A stretch of 64,000 nucleotides of DNA from Dyadobacter jejuensis (GTDB lineage Bacteria > Bacteroidota > Bacteroidia > Cytophagales > Spirosomataceae). Below, in pieces: positions 28,796-37,622 of this stretch (within the stretch, counting starts at the first letter, position 1; every line of letters begins with the position of its first letter). The notes below the pieces were generated by a model. The model did not search any database. It was not told the DNA's origin and was given only the letters and a program-made list of their open reading frames with translations. The position numbers and the translations under genes were made by a program. The stretch spans positions 186,001-250,000 of the forward strand of contig NZ_QGDT01000007.1 of assembly GCF_003149085.1 (NCBI RefSeq). Reading direction: 5' to 3'.

Positions 28796-29848
28796 ATGAA
28801 AACTATTAAAGGACCAGGTATATTTCTGGCGCAATTTCTTGGCGACGAAGCCCCTTTTAATACATTAGATGGTATCGCCCAATACATGGCCGACTTGGGC
28901 TATAAAGGCCTTCAGCTGCCTACCTGGGACCCACGTATCATCGATATCAAGCAAGCAGCCGAATCCCAGACCTATTGTGATGAGCTAAAAGGAAAGCTAG
29001 CTGACAAAGGACTGGAAATTACCGAATTGGCCTCTCATATCATCGGTCAATTGGTAGCCTCGCATCCGGTATACGACGATATGTTCGATGGATTTGCCGT
29101 ACCCGAGGTGCGCAATAACCCCAAAGCACGTGCGGCCTGGGCTACCGAGCACCTTAAGCAAGTGGCCGTAGCCAGCAAGAACCTAGGCCTGAAAGCCAGC
29201 GCTACCTTCTCAGGAGCATTGGCATGGCCATATCTGTACCCTTGGCCTCAGCGCCCTGCCGGACTCATCGAGACGGCCTTTACTGAATTGGCCAAAAGAT
29301 GGGTCCCCATTCTGGACGTTTATGAAGAGAATGGCGTAGATGTAGCCTACGAGCTGCACCCAGGAGAAGACCTATTCGATGGAGCTACTTTCGAAATGTT
29401 TGTTGACTATTGTGGTGGGCATAGCCGTGCCAATATCAACTATGATCCTAGCCATTTTGTTCTGCAACAATTGGACTACCTACAGTTCATAGACCTTTAC
29501 CACGACCGTATCAAAGCCTATCACGTGAAGGATGCGGAATTTAACCCTACTGGCAAACAAGGCGTTTACAGCGGCTTTGCAGGCTGGGCCGACAGGGCAG
29601 GCCGTTTCCGTTCTCTAGGGGATGGACAAGTGGACTTCTCTGCGATCTTCTCCAAACTGTCGCAATACGATTATGACAGCTGGGCGGTATTAGAGTGGGA
29701 ATGTTGCATCAAATCGCCATCTCAAGGTGCAGCAGAAGGAGCACCCTTTATTAGCAACCATATCATAGAGGTTACTACTAAGGCCTTCGACGACTTTGCC
29801 GGAACGGGTGCCGACGAGGCCTTTAACAGAAAAATACTAGGCCTTTAA
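28796..29848 (+). CDS. Sugar phosphate isomerase/epimerase family TIM barrel
   Basis: 350 residues of the xylose-isomerase-like AP-endonuclease-2 fold. Metal-site residues are visible in VDVAYELHPGEDLFDG (Glu and His), NINYDPSHFVLQQLDY (Asp, His), IKAYHVKDAEFN (His, Asp) and the last VLEWECCI (Glu). Such proteins next to Gfo/Idh/MocA dehydrogenases act on keto-sugars. Last gene of the operon, followed by a strong terminator. Confidence 0.92.
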   Translation: MKTIKGPGIFLAQFLGDEAPFNTLDGIAQYMADLGYKGLQLPTWDPRIIDIKQAAESQTYCDELKGKLADKGLEITELASHIIGQLVASHPVYDDMFDGFAVPEVRNNPKARAAWATEHLKQVAVASKNLGLKASATFSGALAWPYLYPWPQRPAGLIETAFTELAKRWVPILDVYEENGVDVAYELHPGEDLFDGATFEMFVDYCGGHSRANINYDPSHFVLQQLDYLQFIDLYHDRIKAYHVKDAEFNPTGKQGVYSGFAGWADRAGRFRSLGDGQVDFSAIFSKLSQYDYDSWAVLEWECCIKSPSQGAAEGAPFISNHIIEVTTKAFDDFAGTGADEAFNRKILGL

Positions 29849-29878
29849 ATTATAATTTGGCGTATAAATAAGTATAAG

Positions 29879-29915
29879 AAAAACCTATCGTTCTTATCAA
29901 CGATAGGTTTTTATA
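29879..29915 (+). terminator. Rho-independent terminator after the isomerase gene
   Basis: Perfect 12-bp arms AAACCTATCGTT (29881-29892) and AACGATAGGTTT (29899-29910) with a 6-nt loop, followed by TTATATT. It separates the three-gene operon from the ThuA protein gene. Confidence 0.85.
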
Positions 29916-29943
29916 TTCCATATTTTACATATTAAACTAAAAA

Positions 29944-32900
29944 ATGAACGCAATCCCCTTCATAAGGCGGTGTATAGGCTGGAGCTCCGCGCTTCTTCTC
30001 TGTATCGTTTCGCCTGCTTCCTATTCCCTAGCCCAAAAAGTAAATACTGAAAAACGAATACTAGTATTTTCTAAAACGGCCGGTTTCCGGCATGGCTCCA
30101 TCCCCGCTGGCCAGCAAGCCCTTTTCAAGCTGGGTAAAGAAATGAACCTGGCTGTAGACACTACTGAAAATGCAGCCAAATTCACCAACGAAAATTTAAA
30201 AAAATATGAGGCCGTAGTATTCCTGAATACCACCGGCAACGTACTCGACGACCAACAACAAGAGGCATTCGAGCGCTATATCCAAGCTGGAGGCGGATAT
30301 GTAGGGATTCATGCAGCCACCGACACGGAGTACGACTGGCCCTGGTATAACAAACTATCGGGCGCTTACTTTGCTAGCCACCCAGGCAATCCCAACGTAC
30401 AAACGGGCGAAGCCTATGTGGTAGACGACCAGCACCCTTCCATGAAGGATTTCCCTAAAAAATGGACCATAAAGGATGAATTTTATGATTTTAAAGATTT
30501 TAACAACGAGGTAAATGTCTTGGTTAAAATCGATGAAAAAAGCTATAAAGACGGCAAAATGGGCGCCGATCACCCCATGTCGTGGTATCATGCCTATGAC
30601 GGTGGGAAGGCCTTTTACACCAACTTTGGGCACGAGAATGCTACCTTCGTCAACCCCGTTTTTGTGAGTCATCTTAAAGGTGGGCTACAGTATGTATTGG
30701 CCACTAGCCTCGATTATTCCAAAGCACGCCCCGAAGAAAACCGATTCGTAAAGGAAGTCTTGGTTTCTAAACTCGACGAGCCCACCGAGCTCGTAGTTCT
30801 CGACGACCATCGCGTACTATTTACAGAAAGAAAAGGGAAGGTAAAGTTGTATAACCCCAAAACCAAAACCGTTAAATTGGTTGGCGAGGTACCCGTTTAC
30901 AGCCAACAAGAATATGGTTTGATGGGCCTTAATATTGACCCCAACTTCAAAACCAATCAGTTGGTTTACATGTATTATTCGCCACCGTCTACCGAAGCCG
31001 ACACCGCTCAGCACCTTTCTCGTTTCAAATATGATTCCGTTAAAGACACCCTGCTTCTGTCTACCGAAGAGGTGATGCTTACCGTACCTGTAAAACGTAC
31101 CGACTGCTGCCATACGGGGGGTTCTATTGCCTGGGATGCCCAGGGTAACCTTTACCTCTCGACCGGCGACGACGTCAACCCCTTTAAGTCTAACGGCTTT
31201 GGCCCTATCGACGAACGGCCAGGTAGAGAAGGCTGGGATGGACAACACTCTTCGGCCAACACCATGGATTTGAGAGGAAAAATCCTGAGAATTAAGCCCC
31301 GCTACGGCGACCGCCGCGCCAATATGCCTGGAGGTACCAACCTCTACGATATCCCCAACGGAAACCTCTTCGCTCCGGGCACCGAAAAGACCCGCCCAGA
31401 GATTTATATCATGGGAAACAGAAACCCTTACCGGATTTCGGTCGATCAACGTACCGGGTATCTTTATTGGGGAGAAGTAGGCCCCGATGCCTCCAACGAC
31501 GACCCCAAAAGAGGCCCACGAGGCTACGATGAGGTGAATCAGGCACGTAAGGCGGGTAACTTTGGCTACCCTATGTTTGTGGCCGATAACAAAGCTTATG
31601 TCGACTATAACTTTGAGACGGAAGTATCTGGAAAACCTTTTGACCCAGCAGCACCTGTCAACGACTCTCCTCATAACACGGGTATCAAGAACCTTCCTCC
31701 AGCCCAGCCTGCCTTTATCTATTATCCGTATGCCGAGTCACCAGACTTTGGACCGGTAGTTGGAAAAGGCGGCAGAAACGCCATGGCTGGCCCCGTATAC
31801 TATTATGACGACTACCAGGACAGTAAGGTTAAGTTCCCACGCTACTACGATGGTAAGTTCTTCGCTTATGACTGGATTCGCGATTATATCAATGCCGTCA
31901 CAATGAACAAAGAGGGAGATCTGAAACATATCGAGCGTTTTATGCCCAGTGGAGTCTTTAGCCATCCGATGGATATGCAGTTTGCCGTAGACGGCTCCCT
32001 GTATTTGCTAGAATATGGTCCTAATTGGTTTGCTCAAAACGATGAAGCCGCACTCTCCAGAATCACCTTTAATGCCGGAAACAGAGTGCCCATCGCCATG
32101 GCCAAAGCCGACCATATCGTTGGCGCAGTACCTTTGAAAGTTCAGTTTTCGTCTGAAGGCTCATTGGACCATGACAAGGACCCCATTAAATATGAATGGA
32201 ACTTTGGTAAAGGTCTTCCCAAAAGCACCCAAGCCAACCCATCCTTTACTTTCAACAAGCCCGGGGAGTATGTGGTTACATTGACGGTATCTGACAATGC
32301 GGGAAACTCGGCCACTACCGAAGTGACCATTAAAGCTGGTAATGCTGTACCTAAGGTTGACATTGCCCTAAAAGGCAATAAAACCTTCTATTGGGATAAA
32401 CAGCCGGTGGCTTATGAAGTAAAAGTGCAGGATAAAGAAGATGGCTCCCTCGCCGATAAAAAGATACCTGCCGAAGACGTAACGCTGACGATCAATTACC
32501 TACAAGGCTTCGACAAAACCCAGCTGGCCCAAGGGCATCAGGCCAACACCGGCTTTGAAACCGGAAAAAGGTTAATCGAACTCAGCGATTGCAAGGCCTG
32601 CCATGCCGTCGATAAAAAATCAATTGGTCCGTCTTATATGGAGGTGGCCAAGCGATACGAAAAAACACGGAATGCCTTGAAAACCCTCGCTCAAAAGGTT
32701 ATAGCCGGTGGAGGTGGAAACTGGGGCGAACAAGCCATGGCCGCTCACCCACAGCACAAACCCGAAGAAGCGGAAGAAATGGTTAAATATATCCTTTCTT
32801 TAGCTAAGGAAAAGGTTGTGGACAAAAAGCCCCTTAAAAGCACTTATGTCACTGAAGCTAAAAAGGAAGCGGGTTCTTACCTCTTTACGGCCAGCTATAC

Positions 32901-33345
32901 CGACAAAGGGAACGCTGGGATGGGGCCTTTGACAGGATCCAAGACCATCGCTTTGCGCTCTGCCTTAGTACCTGCCAACAGCTATGATACAGCGAAAGAC
33001 GCCTCAAAAATAAAACTACCTACCGGCAATGAAGTGGTGGTAGGAACCAAATCGGGCGGCTATTTCATGTTGGAAAGAATCGACTTATCGACGGTAAAAA
33101 GTCTGTCGGCCAAAGTCGCTAGCCAAGCCGATATGTCTACAGGAGGTGTATTAGAAGTACGACTTGGCAGTCCTTCGGGCCTAAAGCTTGGAGAAGCCAA
33201 AGTAACTACTTCCGAAACCGTTGAAATCCCGTTAAAAGTGGTGGCCAGTCCTAAGCCTCAGGATCTATACTTTGTATATGTAAACCCTGCTGCAAATGGC
33301 AAGCCACTATTTGCCGTAGATTCAATTCACTTTAACGAAAAGTAA
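29944..33345 (+). CDS. Secreted ThuA / sugar dehydrogenase / PKD / cytochrome c / CBM-like multidomain protein
   Basis: 1133 residues. Domains in order: signal peptide 1-30; ThuA domain about 38-255 (ILVFSKTAGFRHGSIPAGQ, GGGYVGIHAATDTEYDW, WYHAYDGGKAFYTNFGH); six-bladed PQQ-type glucose/sorbosone dehydrogenase propeller about 270-700 (EYGLMGLNIDPNF, CCHTGGSIAWDAQGNLYLST, IYIMGNRNPYRISVDQRTGY); PKD domain about 705-800; a beta-sandwich; cytochrome c about 860-960 with the haem site CKACH; and a C-terminal carbohydrate-binding-like region about 990-1133. The family likely oxidises sugars in the periplasm and passes electrons to its own haem. It follows the Gfo/Idh/MocA operon, which fits keto-sugar metabolism. 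This fused layout is known in Bacteroidota; substrate unknown. Confidence 0.92.
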   Translation: MNAIPFIRRCIGWSSALLLCIVSPASYSLAQKVNTEKRILVFSKTAGFRHGSIPAGQQALFKLGKEMNLAVDTTENAAKFTNENLKKYEAVVFLNTTGNVLDDQQQEAFERYIQAGGGYVGIHAATDTEYDWPWYNKLSGAYFASHPGNPNVQTGEAYVVDDQHPSMKDFPKKWTIKDEFYDFKDFNNEVNVLVKIDEKSYKDGKMGADHPMSWYHAYDGGKAFYTNFGHENATFVNPVFVSHLKGGLQYVLATSLDYSKARPEENRFVKEVLVSKLDEPTELVVLDDHRVLFTERKGKVKLYNPKTKTVKLVGEVPVYSQQEYGLMGLNIDPNFKTNQLVYMYYSPPSTEADTAQHLSRFKYDSVKDTLLLSTEEVMLTVPVKRTDCCHTGGSIAWDAQGNLYLSTGDDVNPFKSNGFGPIDERPGREGWDGQHSSANTMDLRGKILRIKPRYGDRRANMPGGTNLYDIPNGNLFAPGTEKTRPEIYIMGNRNPYRISVDQRTGYLYWGEVGPDASNDDPKRGPRGYDEVNQARKAGNFGYPMFVADNKAYVDYNFETEVSGKPFDPAAPVNDSPHNTGIKNLPPAQPAFIYYPYAESPDFGPVVGKGGRNAMAGPVYYYDDYQDSKVKFPRYYDGKFFAYDWIRDYINAVTMNKEGDLKHIERFMPSGVFSHPMDMQFAVDGSLYLLEYGPNWFAQNDEAALSRITFNAGNRVPIAMAKADHIVGAVPLKVQFSSEGSLDHDKDPIKYEWNFGKGLPKSTQANPSFTFNKPGEYVVTLTVSDNAGNSATTEVTIKAGNAVPKVDIALKGNKTFYWDKQPVAYEVKVQDKEDGSLADKKIPAEDVTLTINYLQGFDKTQLAQGHQANTGFETGKRLIELSDCKACHAVDKKSIGPSYMEVAKRYEKTRNALKTLAQKVIAGGGGNWGEQAMAAHPQHKPEEAEEMVKYILSLAKEKVVDKKPLKSTYVTEAKKEAGSYLFTASYTDKGNAGMGPLTGSKTIALRSALVPANSYDTAKDASKIKLPTGNEVVVGTKSGGYFMLERIDLSTVKSLSAKVASQADMSTGGVLEVRLGSPSGLKLGEAKVTTSETVEIPLKVVASPKPQDLYFVYVNPAANGKPLFAVDSIHFNEK

Positions 33346-33364
33346 TCGCAGGATTAAAGAATCC

Positions 33365-33409
33365 AAAAAGCCAGCTACCGTCGAAGATTTCAATGGTAGC
33401 TGGCTTTTT
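33365..33409. terminator. Bidirectional terminator
   Basis: Perfect 15-bp arms at 33365-33379 (AAAAAGCCAGCTACC) and 33395-33409 (GGTAGCTGGCTTTTT). It lies between the convergent ThuA gene and the small membrane protein gene. Confidence 0.9.
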
Positions 33410-33611
33410 AACTTTCTACTGACATTTCACCTTGACCGTGTTGCTTCCGATGCATCCGTTTTCTGAACTTCCCAGCACCGGCCCGTGCAAAAGATTTTGA
33501 ATCATTTAGAAACAGGTAAATGGCCAAAAACAACAACATACCCATTACCCATACTCCCCAAATGACGGTCCAACCCATATCCCAATATTGTCCATGCATC
33601 ATGGTTTCCAA
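33408..33611 (-). CDS. Small single-pass membrane protein
   Basis: 67 residues with Met/Trp/Gly-rich N-terminus (MMHGQYWDMGWTVIWGVWVM), one transmembrane helix at about 14-36 and a basic cytoplasmic-type tail (GKFRKRMHRKQHGQ). It resembles the N-terminal half of SHOCT-type small membrane proteins but lacks the SHOCT helix. Function unknown. Its stop codon overlaps the edge of the terminator arm. Confidence 0.65.
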   Translation of the reverse strand: METMMHGQYWDMGWTVIWGVWVMGMLLFLAIYLFLNDSKSFARAGAGKFRKRMHRKQHGQGEMSVES

Positions 33612-33684
33612 ATGTTTGTTTGTATAAAATTACAAATTTTATTTGAAAAATACCATAATGATTATAAAGGGCATATATTGAGCC

Positions 33685-35250
33685 CTAGTTTGGAAGGGCA
33701 TGACGCCAGCCCTGTTCGAGTCGCTTCGACAAGTCGGCGACTACCCCTTGCAGCTGGGAGTCGGCGATGATATTGACGGTTTCGTTGGGGTCATTTTGGG
33801 CGTCATAGAGTTCCGCACCTTTCTTCTCCCCTCTTAACCCCATTTTATGGTCCCAAGTATACCATTCGATATAATGGTATTTTTTGGTATTAATAGAATA
33901 CCCCATATAGCGTTTACCGTCCGCAGACTCTTGTGGCCGACGGTGGAATTGACTAAAAGCAGCATTTTTCCAGGTACGATCTGGTTCATTAATTAGAGGC
34001 ACAAAGCTCGTTCCTTGCATATAGGCAGGCACTTCTATCCCCGCCAGCTCACAAAGTGAAGGAAACATGTCGACAAGCTCCGTTATTTCGAAGGTGTGAG
34101 CACCTCTGTTTTTCTGGTTAGGGTAACGGACTATCAGCGGAACCTGCAAGTCGATATTATAATTCGTCATCTTTCCCCAGCTATTATGATCGCCCAATTT
34201 CCAGCCATGATCGCCCCAAATAATAATAATCGTATTTTCATAGATCCCTATCTTTTTCATGTGAGCAATGAGGCTACCCAATAATGCATCTACATAGCTA
34301 ACGCTGGCATAATACCCGTGTTTTAAGATACGTGCAGTATCCTCCCCCATGCGGTAAGGAGACTGTGGATGTCCTATCGCATTGAACCCATCGTAATGAC
34401 GCAATTCATACATAGAGTTCATCGTATAGCCTGGTGCATCTTGAGGTACATTTGGGTTAGGGGCTAGGGGTATTTCATCCCGATCGTACAAGTCCCAGTA
34501 TTTTTTGGGTACTGCAAACGGAAGGTGTGGGCGGAAATATCCGAGCCCCATAAAGAAGGGTTCTTTACGCATGGCCAACCGGGAAAGGGTACGCTTAGCC
34601 AGTTCGTTTTGAGAACCATCATAGTATAGGGTGTCATGCACTTCGGCCATCTCCCAGGCGGGACCCGTGTTCCACCCATCTGCATACCTTTTGGGGGCCA
34701 ATTTTAGGAGCGAATCCCTCTTGATAGCCTGGGAGTTGTTAATGGCCTCGCTGATATAAAACGTTTCACCGTCTCTATCCAGCCATTCTTTGCGCAGATA
34801 ACGGGAGGGACGTAAGTCTGGCTCATCCCATGATACAGAATCGGGCATGTAATTATGGAATATCTTACCAATATTGACGGTATGGTATCCATGTCTGGAA
34901 AAAAACTGCGGCATGGTTACCGTATGGGGGTCAATCACCCGAAATTTATCTCCCAAGTGCCATACACGGGTGGAGTCGGGCCTTAGGCCGGTCATCAAAC
35001 TCGCCCTCGACGGAGCGCAAACGGCCACCTGTGCAAATGTCTTCCTGAAAGTCATCCCTTCGGATGCCAACTGATCAATATGGGGAGTAATGGCCACCCG
35101 ATCACCATATACCCCCAAAGTAGGACGAAGGTCGTCAATAGAAATAAACAAAATATTGGGTTTCACCTTCCCCTGTATCGGTTTTTTGCAGGAAGAGATA
35201 GCTAGCGTCACGAGTATTGTGAACAGAAAACGAGGATACTGTTTAATCAT
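33685..35250 (-). CDS. Sulfatase lipoprotein (iduronate-2-sulfatase-like)
   Basis: 521 residues. A lipoprotein signal ends in LAISSCKK (lipobox Cys at about residue 21). The sulfatase signature is CAPSRASLMTG near residue 78, where the Cys would become formylglycine. Metal ligands fit SIDDLRPTLGVYGD, and WGDHGWKLGDHNSWGK provides the distal Asp/His pair. The NIGKIFHNYMPD and YFRPHLPFAVPKKYW stretches match the iduronate-2-sulfatase-like group, active on sulfated glycans. Anaerobic or aerobic formylglycine activation is needed; no such gene is nearby. Last gene before the eCIS cluster, divergent from it. Confidence 0.93.
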   Translation of the reverse strand: MIKQYPRFLFTILVTLAISSCKKPIQGKVKPNILFISIDDLRPTLGVYGDRVAITPHIDQLASEGMTFRKTFAQVAVCAPSRASLMTGLRPDSTRVWHLGDKFRVIDPHTVTMPQFFSRHGYHTVNIGKIFHNYMPDSVSWDEPDLRPSRYLRKEWLDRDGETFYISEAINNSQAIKRDSLLKLAPKRYADGWNTGPAWEMAEVHDTLYYDGSQNELAKRTLSRLAMRKEPFFMGLGYFRPHLPFAVPKKYWDLYDRDEIPLAPNPNVPQDAPGYTMNSMYELRHYDGFNAIGHPQSPYRMGEDTARILKHGYYASVSYVDALLGSLIAHMKKIGIYENTIIIIWGDHGWKLGDHNSWGKMTNYNIDLQVPLIVRYPNQKNRGAHTFEITELVDMFPSLCELAGIEVPAYMQGTSFVPLINEPDRTWKNAAFSQFHRRPQESADGKRYMGYSINTKKYHYIEWYTWDHKMGLRGEKKGAELYDAQNDPNETVNIIADSQLQGVVADLSKRLEQGWRHALPN

Positions 35251-35884
35251 ATAGATTCAAGAGCAAAATAGATTAAAATATAAATTCAATTTTACCATAA
35301 ATTTAGCTCAAACCATCCCCTCGAATCGTAGAATTATTCATAGCATCGAAAAAGGCTAAAAATAGATGGGAAATTTATAACGCCTTGCACATCAAGGGCC
35401 CCCTATTCAGAACCAAAGGGGTCAAGGGCAAGTCCCCCGTATGTTAATAATTAATCGTCCTGCGCATGAAATTGTCCAACTAGAATTTCTATATCCCACT
35501 TTCAAAAATATCAGATCGCTACCGTTTACTAACTTTAAAGAATAATAATTGCATAATCCTATTTTATATATAATCTTTATTAAAAATAAATATTAGGGCC
35601 AATTACTCATGTAGATAATTCGTACATGTGTAATTACCTAATATATCAATCTGTAACGCTACCCCACTAAACCCAACGAAAGTGGACATCTATAGCATTC
35701 GTTCACTTGGATTTTTTTAGTAGAATAACCAACGCATAGACCTACACCTCCTCAAGTACCAGAATATCCTAGGTCATACCCACTGAAAACCCGCTCGTAG
35801 TATGCGAAAGCATATTACCTAACTGGTTTCCGTTCCATTTAGAGCACCCTAAGTTTTAACATAAAACCTTTAACAAAACCTATT
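35251..35884. other. Long AT-rich leader region upstream of the eCIS operon
   Basis: 634 bp with no ORF of coding character, between the divergent sulfatase and the first eCIS gene. It contains the dyad at 35601-35635 and long A/T stretches around 35530-35600. No exact TAnnTTTG box was found near 35885, so the operon promoter is unplaced. It most likely holds the control sites for the injection system. Confidence 0.5.
35601..35635. promoter_or_regulatory. Inverted repeat (operator-like dyad) upstream of the eCIS operon
   Basis: Arms AATTACTCATGTA (35601-35613) and TACATGTGTAATT (35623-35635) match at 12 of 13 positions around a 9-nt spacer. There is no T run, so it is not terminator-like. 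The spacing and symmetry suit a dimeric transcription factor. The regulator is not encoded nearby. Confidence 0.45.
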
Positions 35885-36499
35885 ATGATCAGGACAGCTT
35901 TAGAGTTTATCAAAACGGAATTATCGTCGTATTGCTATAACAAAGAACCCCTCAATTACCTCACCAATGGTTCGGTTGCCAAGGTGTCAGGATTCTACTC
36001 GGCATCGGGGAGCTCTACTGTCGATCTGGATAAGCACCTGCAAATAACCCTTATAAACTTGGAAGAGGAACGTCTAGAAGGAGTACGTTCGCATTATATC
36101 CCCAACGATTCCGATAAGTTCACTAAGTTGCGGGCCCCCGTCACCATCAATTTGTATGTCCTTTTTACGGCCACGGCCATCGACTACCTCGAAGGCCTTC
36201 ATGACATCAGCAACGTAATCAGTTTTTTTCAGGTAAACCAAACTTTTAGCAAGAACCATTTCCCTGCTATGAATGCCAGCGTGACTGACCCGACGGCTCG
36301 TCCGTGGCGTCTCATTGAACGTCTTGATTTCACCATACACACGCTTACCCTAGAGCAGCAAAACAACCTTTGGGCTGCTCTGGGTACCAAGCATTTGCCC
36401 CATATTCTATACAAGGTCCGTATGCTAAGCTTTTTCGATATGCAAGGCGAGTCCACCGAGCCAATTATAGAAATGGACCTTAAAAGTAGCCTAACCTAA
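35885..36499 (+). CDS. eCIS cap protein, DUF4255 (Pvc16 N-terminal) family
   Basis: 204 residues. Starts IRTALEFIKTELSSYCYNKE and has VSGFYSASGSSTVDLDKHLQITLINLEEERL, the DUF4255/Pvc16_N pattern. In Afp and PVC particles this protein caps the far end of the sheath-tube. It is the first gene of the eCIS operon, a usual place for the cap gene. The C-terminal half (LIERLDFTIHTLTLEQQNNLW) fits the family's conserved end. Length is typical. Next gene begins 34 bp later. Confidence 0.9.
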   Translation: MIRTALEFIKTELSSYCYNKEPLNYLTNGSVAKVSGFYSASGSSTVDLDKHLQITLINLEEERLEGVRSHYIPNDSDKFTKLRAPVTINLYVLFTATAIDYLEGLHDISNVISFFQVNQTFSKNHFPAMNASVTDPTARPWRLIERLDFTIHTLTLEQQNNLWAALGTKHLPHILYKVRMLSFFDMQGESTEPIIEMDLKSSLT

Positions 36500-36533
36500 A
36501 ACAATAAGGTGTTAATACTAAACCGACTGCACC

Positions 36534-37613
36534 ATGATGATTTACCGCGAATTATTTGGTTTCTCAGTAAGGAATACCTTTTACAGGAATGAAAAATACC
36601 CCTCCGAGCTTATTTATCAGGAGGATTTCGAAGTACGCCCTGCCCCATCCACACAGGACTTTTTAAGGGACACGGGGTTGGTTTTCAGGAAAAATCAAAA
36701 TGGATTTAAATTGTGGGGGAAGGTCGTTAGACTAACCCCAAGCCTCATGGCCTTGGCCCGCAAGATAGACCCTGCCACTCGCCTTACTTTCCTGGTGACC
36801 CTTATCAACCAGGACATACAGGGATTTTCTGAGGTGGCTGTTAAGGAATTGAATGGGGGCTTTGTGTACTATGGGCATAATAGAGGCAGCCATGCCGACC
36901 CCCGGAACGACTTGCGCATGAGCACCCAGCCTACCGTCAATGCAACCGACGACCTCTTACGCACGCAACCGGCCGCATACTCCTTCCTGGCCCCTGGACT
37001 ACTCCCCTCCACCGCCGCAAAGGTGGTGGCCCTCGACGGACCCGAAATCGTACTTCCCCTATCGACTACCCAAGCCAACGCAACCACTACCTTTTCATTC
37101 TCCCTTGGAGCGGCCCCCTTGGGGCGCTACCAACTCGAGGTGTCGGGTGTGGTACAAGATACCTTTTACTATATAGGCAACCAACAGAATGTCTTCGGTG
37201 TCATAGAAATATTTTTCAGTGGAACGGCAGCCAATTACCAAATCCTAGAGCCGGACAATAGCCTCACCAGCGATCGCCCTCAATACCTACTACGCCTGCA
37301 AGGACGAAAAACTTTTTGGCGATATACTGTCAACATGATTAGGAATCCGCTGGCGGCCCCGGCCGTAGCCATTTCCGACGGTAGCGCCCTATTCACCCTC
37401 AGCAGTAGCAGCCCCACACAGGCCGTATTCACCTCCGACGTCCATTTCGATTCCCAAGAAGACCCACTTCTGAGAGGAAGTCCACCGAACCTAGTCAAGA
37501 TTAACTTAAAAGACGGAGTGAACGAAAAGATCGAGCAACTCCCCCTTCCCAACTTGGCGCTACTAAAAGAAGAAAGCAATCTGTATTATTCCGACATCAC
37601 TATAAACATTTAA
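36534..37613 (+). CDS. Unrecognised eCIS-cluster protein, beta-rich
   Basis: 359 residues, soluble, no signal peptide, rich in Thr/Ser/Pro and predicted beta strands (RYQLEVSGVVQDTFYYIG, RPQYLLRLQGRKTFWRYTV). Opens with YRELFGFSVRNTFYRNEKYP. I do not recognise a named family. Its place between the cap and sheath genes, with tight spacing on both sides (34 and 9 bp), points to a structural role near the cap end of the particle, such as the cap adaptor described for AlgoCIS, but this is inference. It is not a sheath or tube protein. Confidence 0.75.
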   Translation: MMIYRELFGFSVRNTFYRNEKYPSELIYQEDFEVRPAPSTQDFLRDTGLVFRKNQNGFKLWGKVVRLTPSLMALARKIDPATRLTFLVTLINQDIQGFSEVAVKELNGGFVYYGHNRGSHADPRNDLRMSTQPTVNATDDLLRTQPAAYSFLAPGLLPSTAAKVVALDGPEIVLPLSTTQANATTTFSFSLGAAPLGRYQLEVSGVVQDTFYYIGNQQNVFGVIEIFFSGTAANYQILEPDNSLTSDRPQYLLRLQGRKTFWRYTVNMIRNPLAAPAVAISDGSALFTLSSSSPTQAVFTSDVHFDSQEDPLLRGSPPNLVKINLKDGVNEKIEQLPLPNLALLKEESNLYYSDITINI

Positions 37614-37622
37614 TCCTAAATC

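Noticed and set aside
30817..31674. 285-codon minus-strand ORF inside the ThuA protein gene
   Set aside because: It lies fully within a confidently coding gene on the other strand, and its translation has no recognisable domain.
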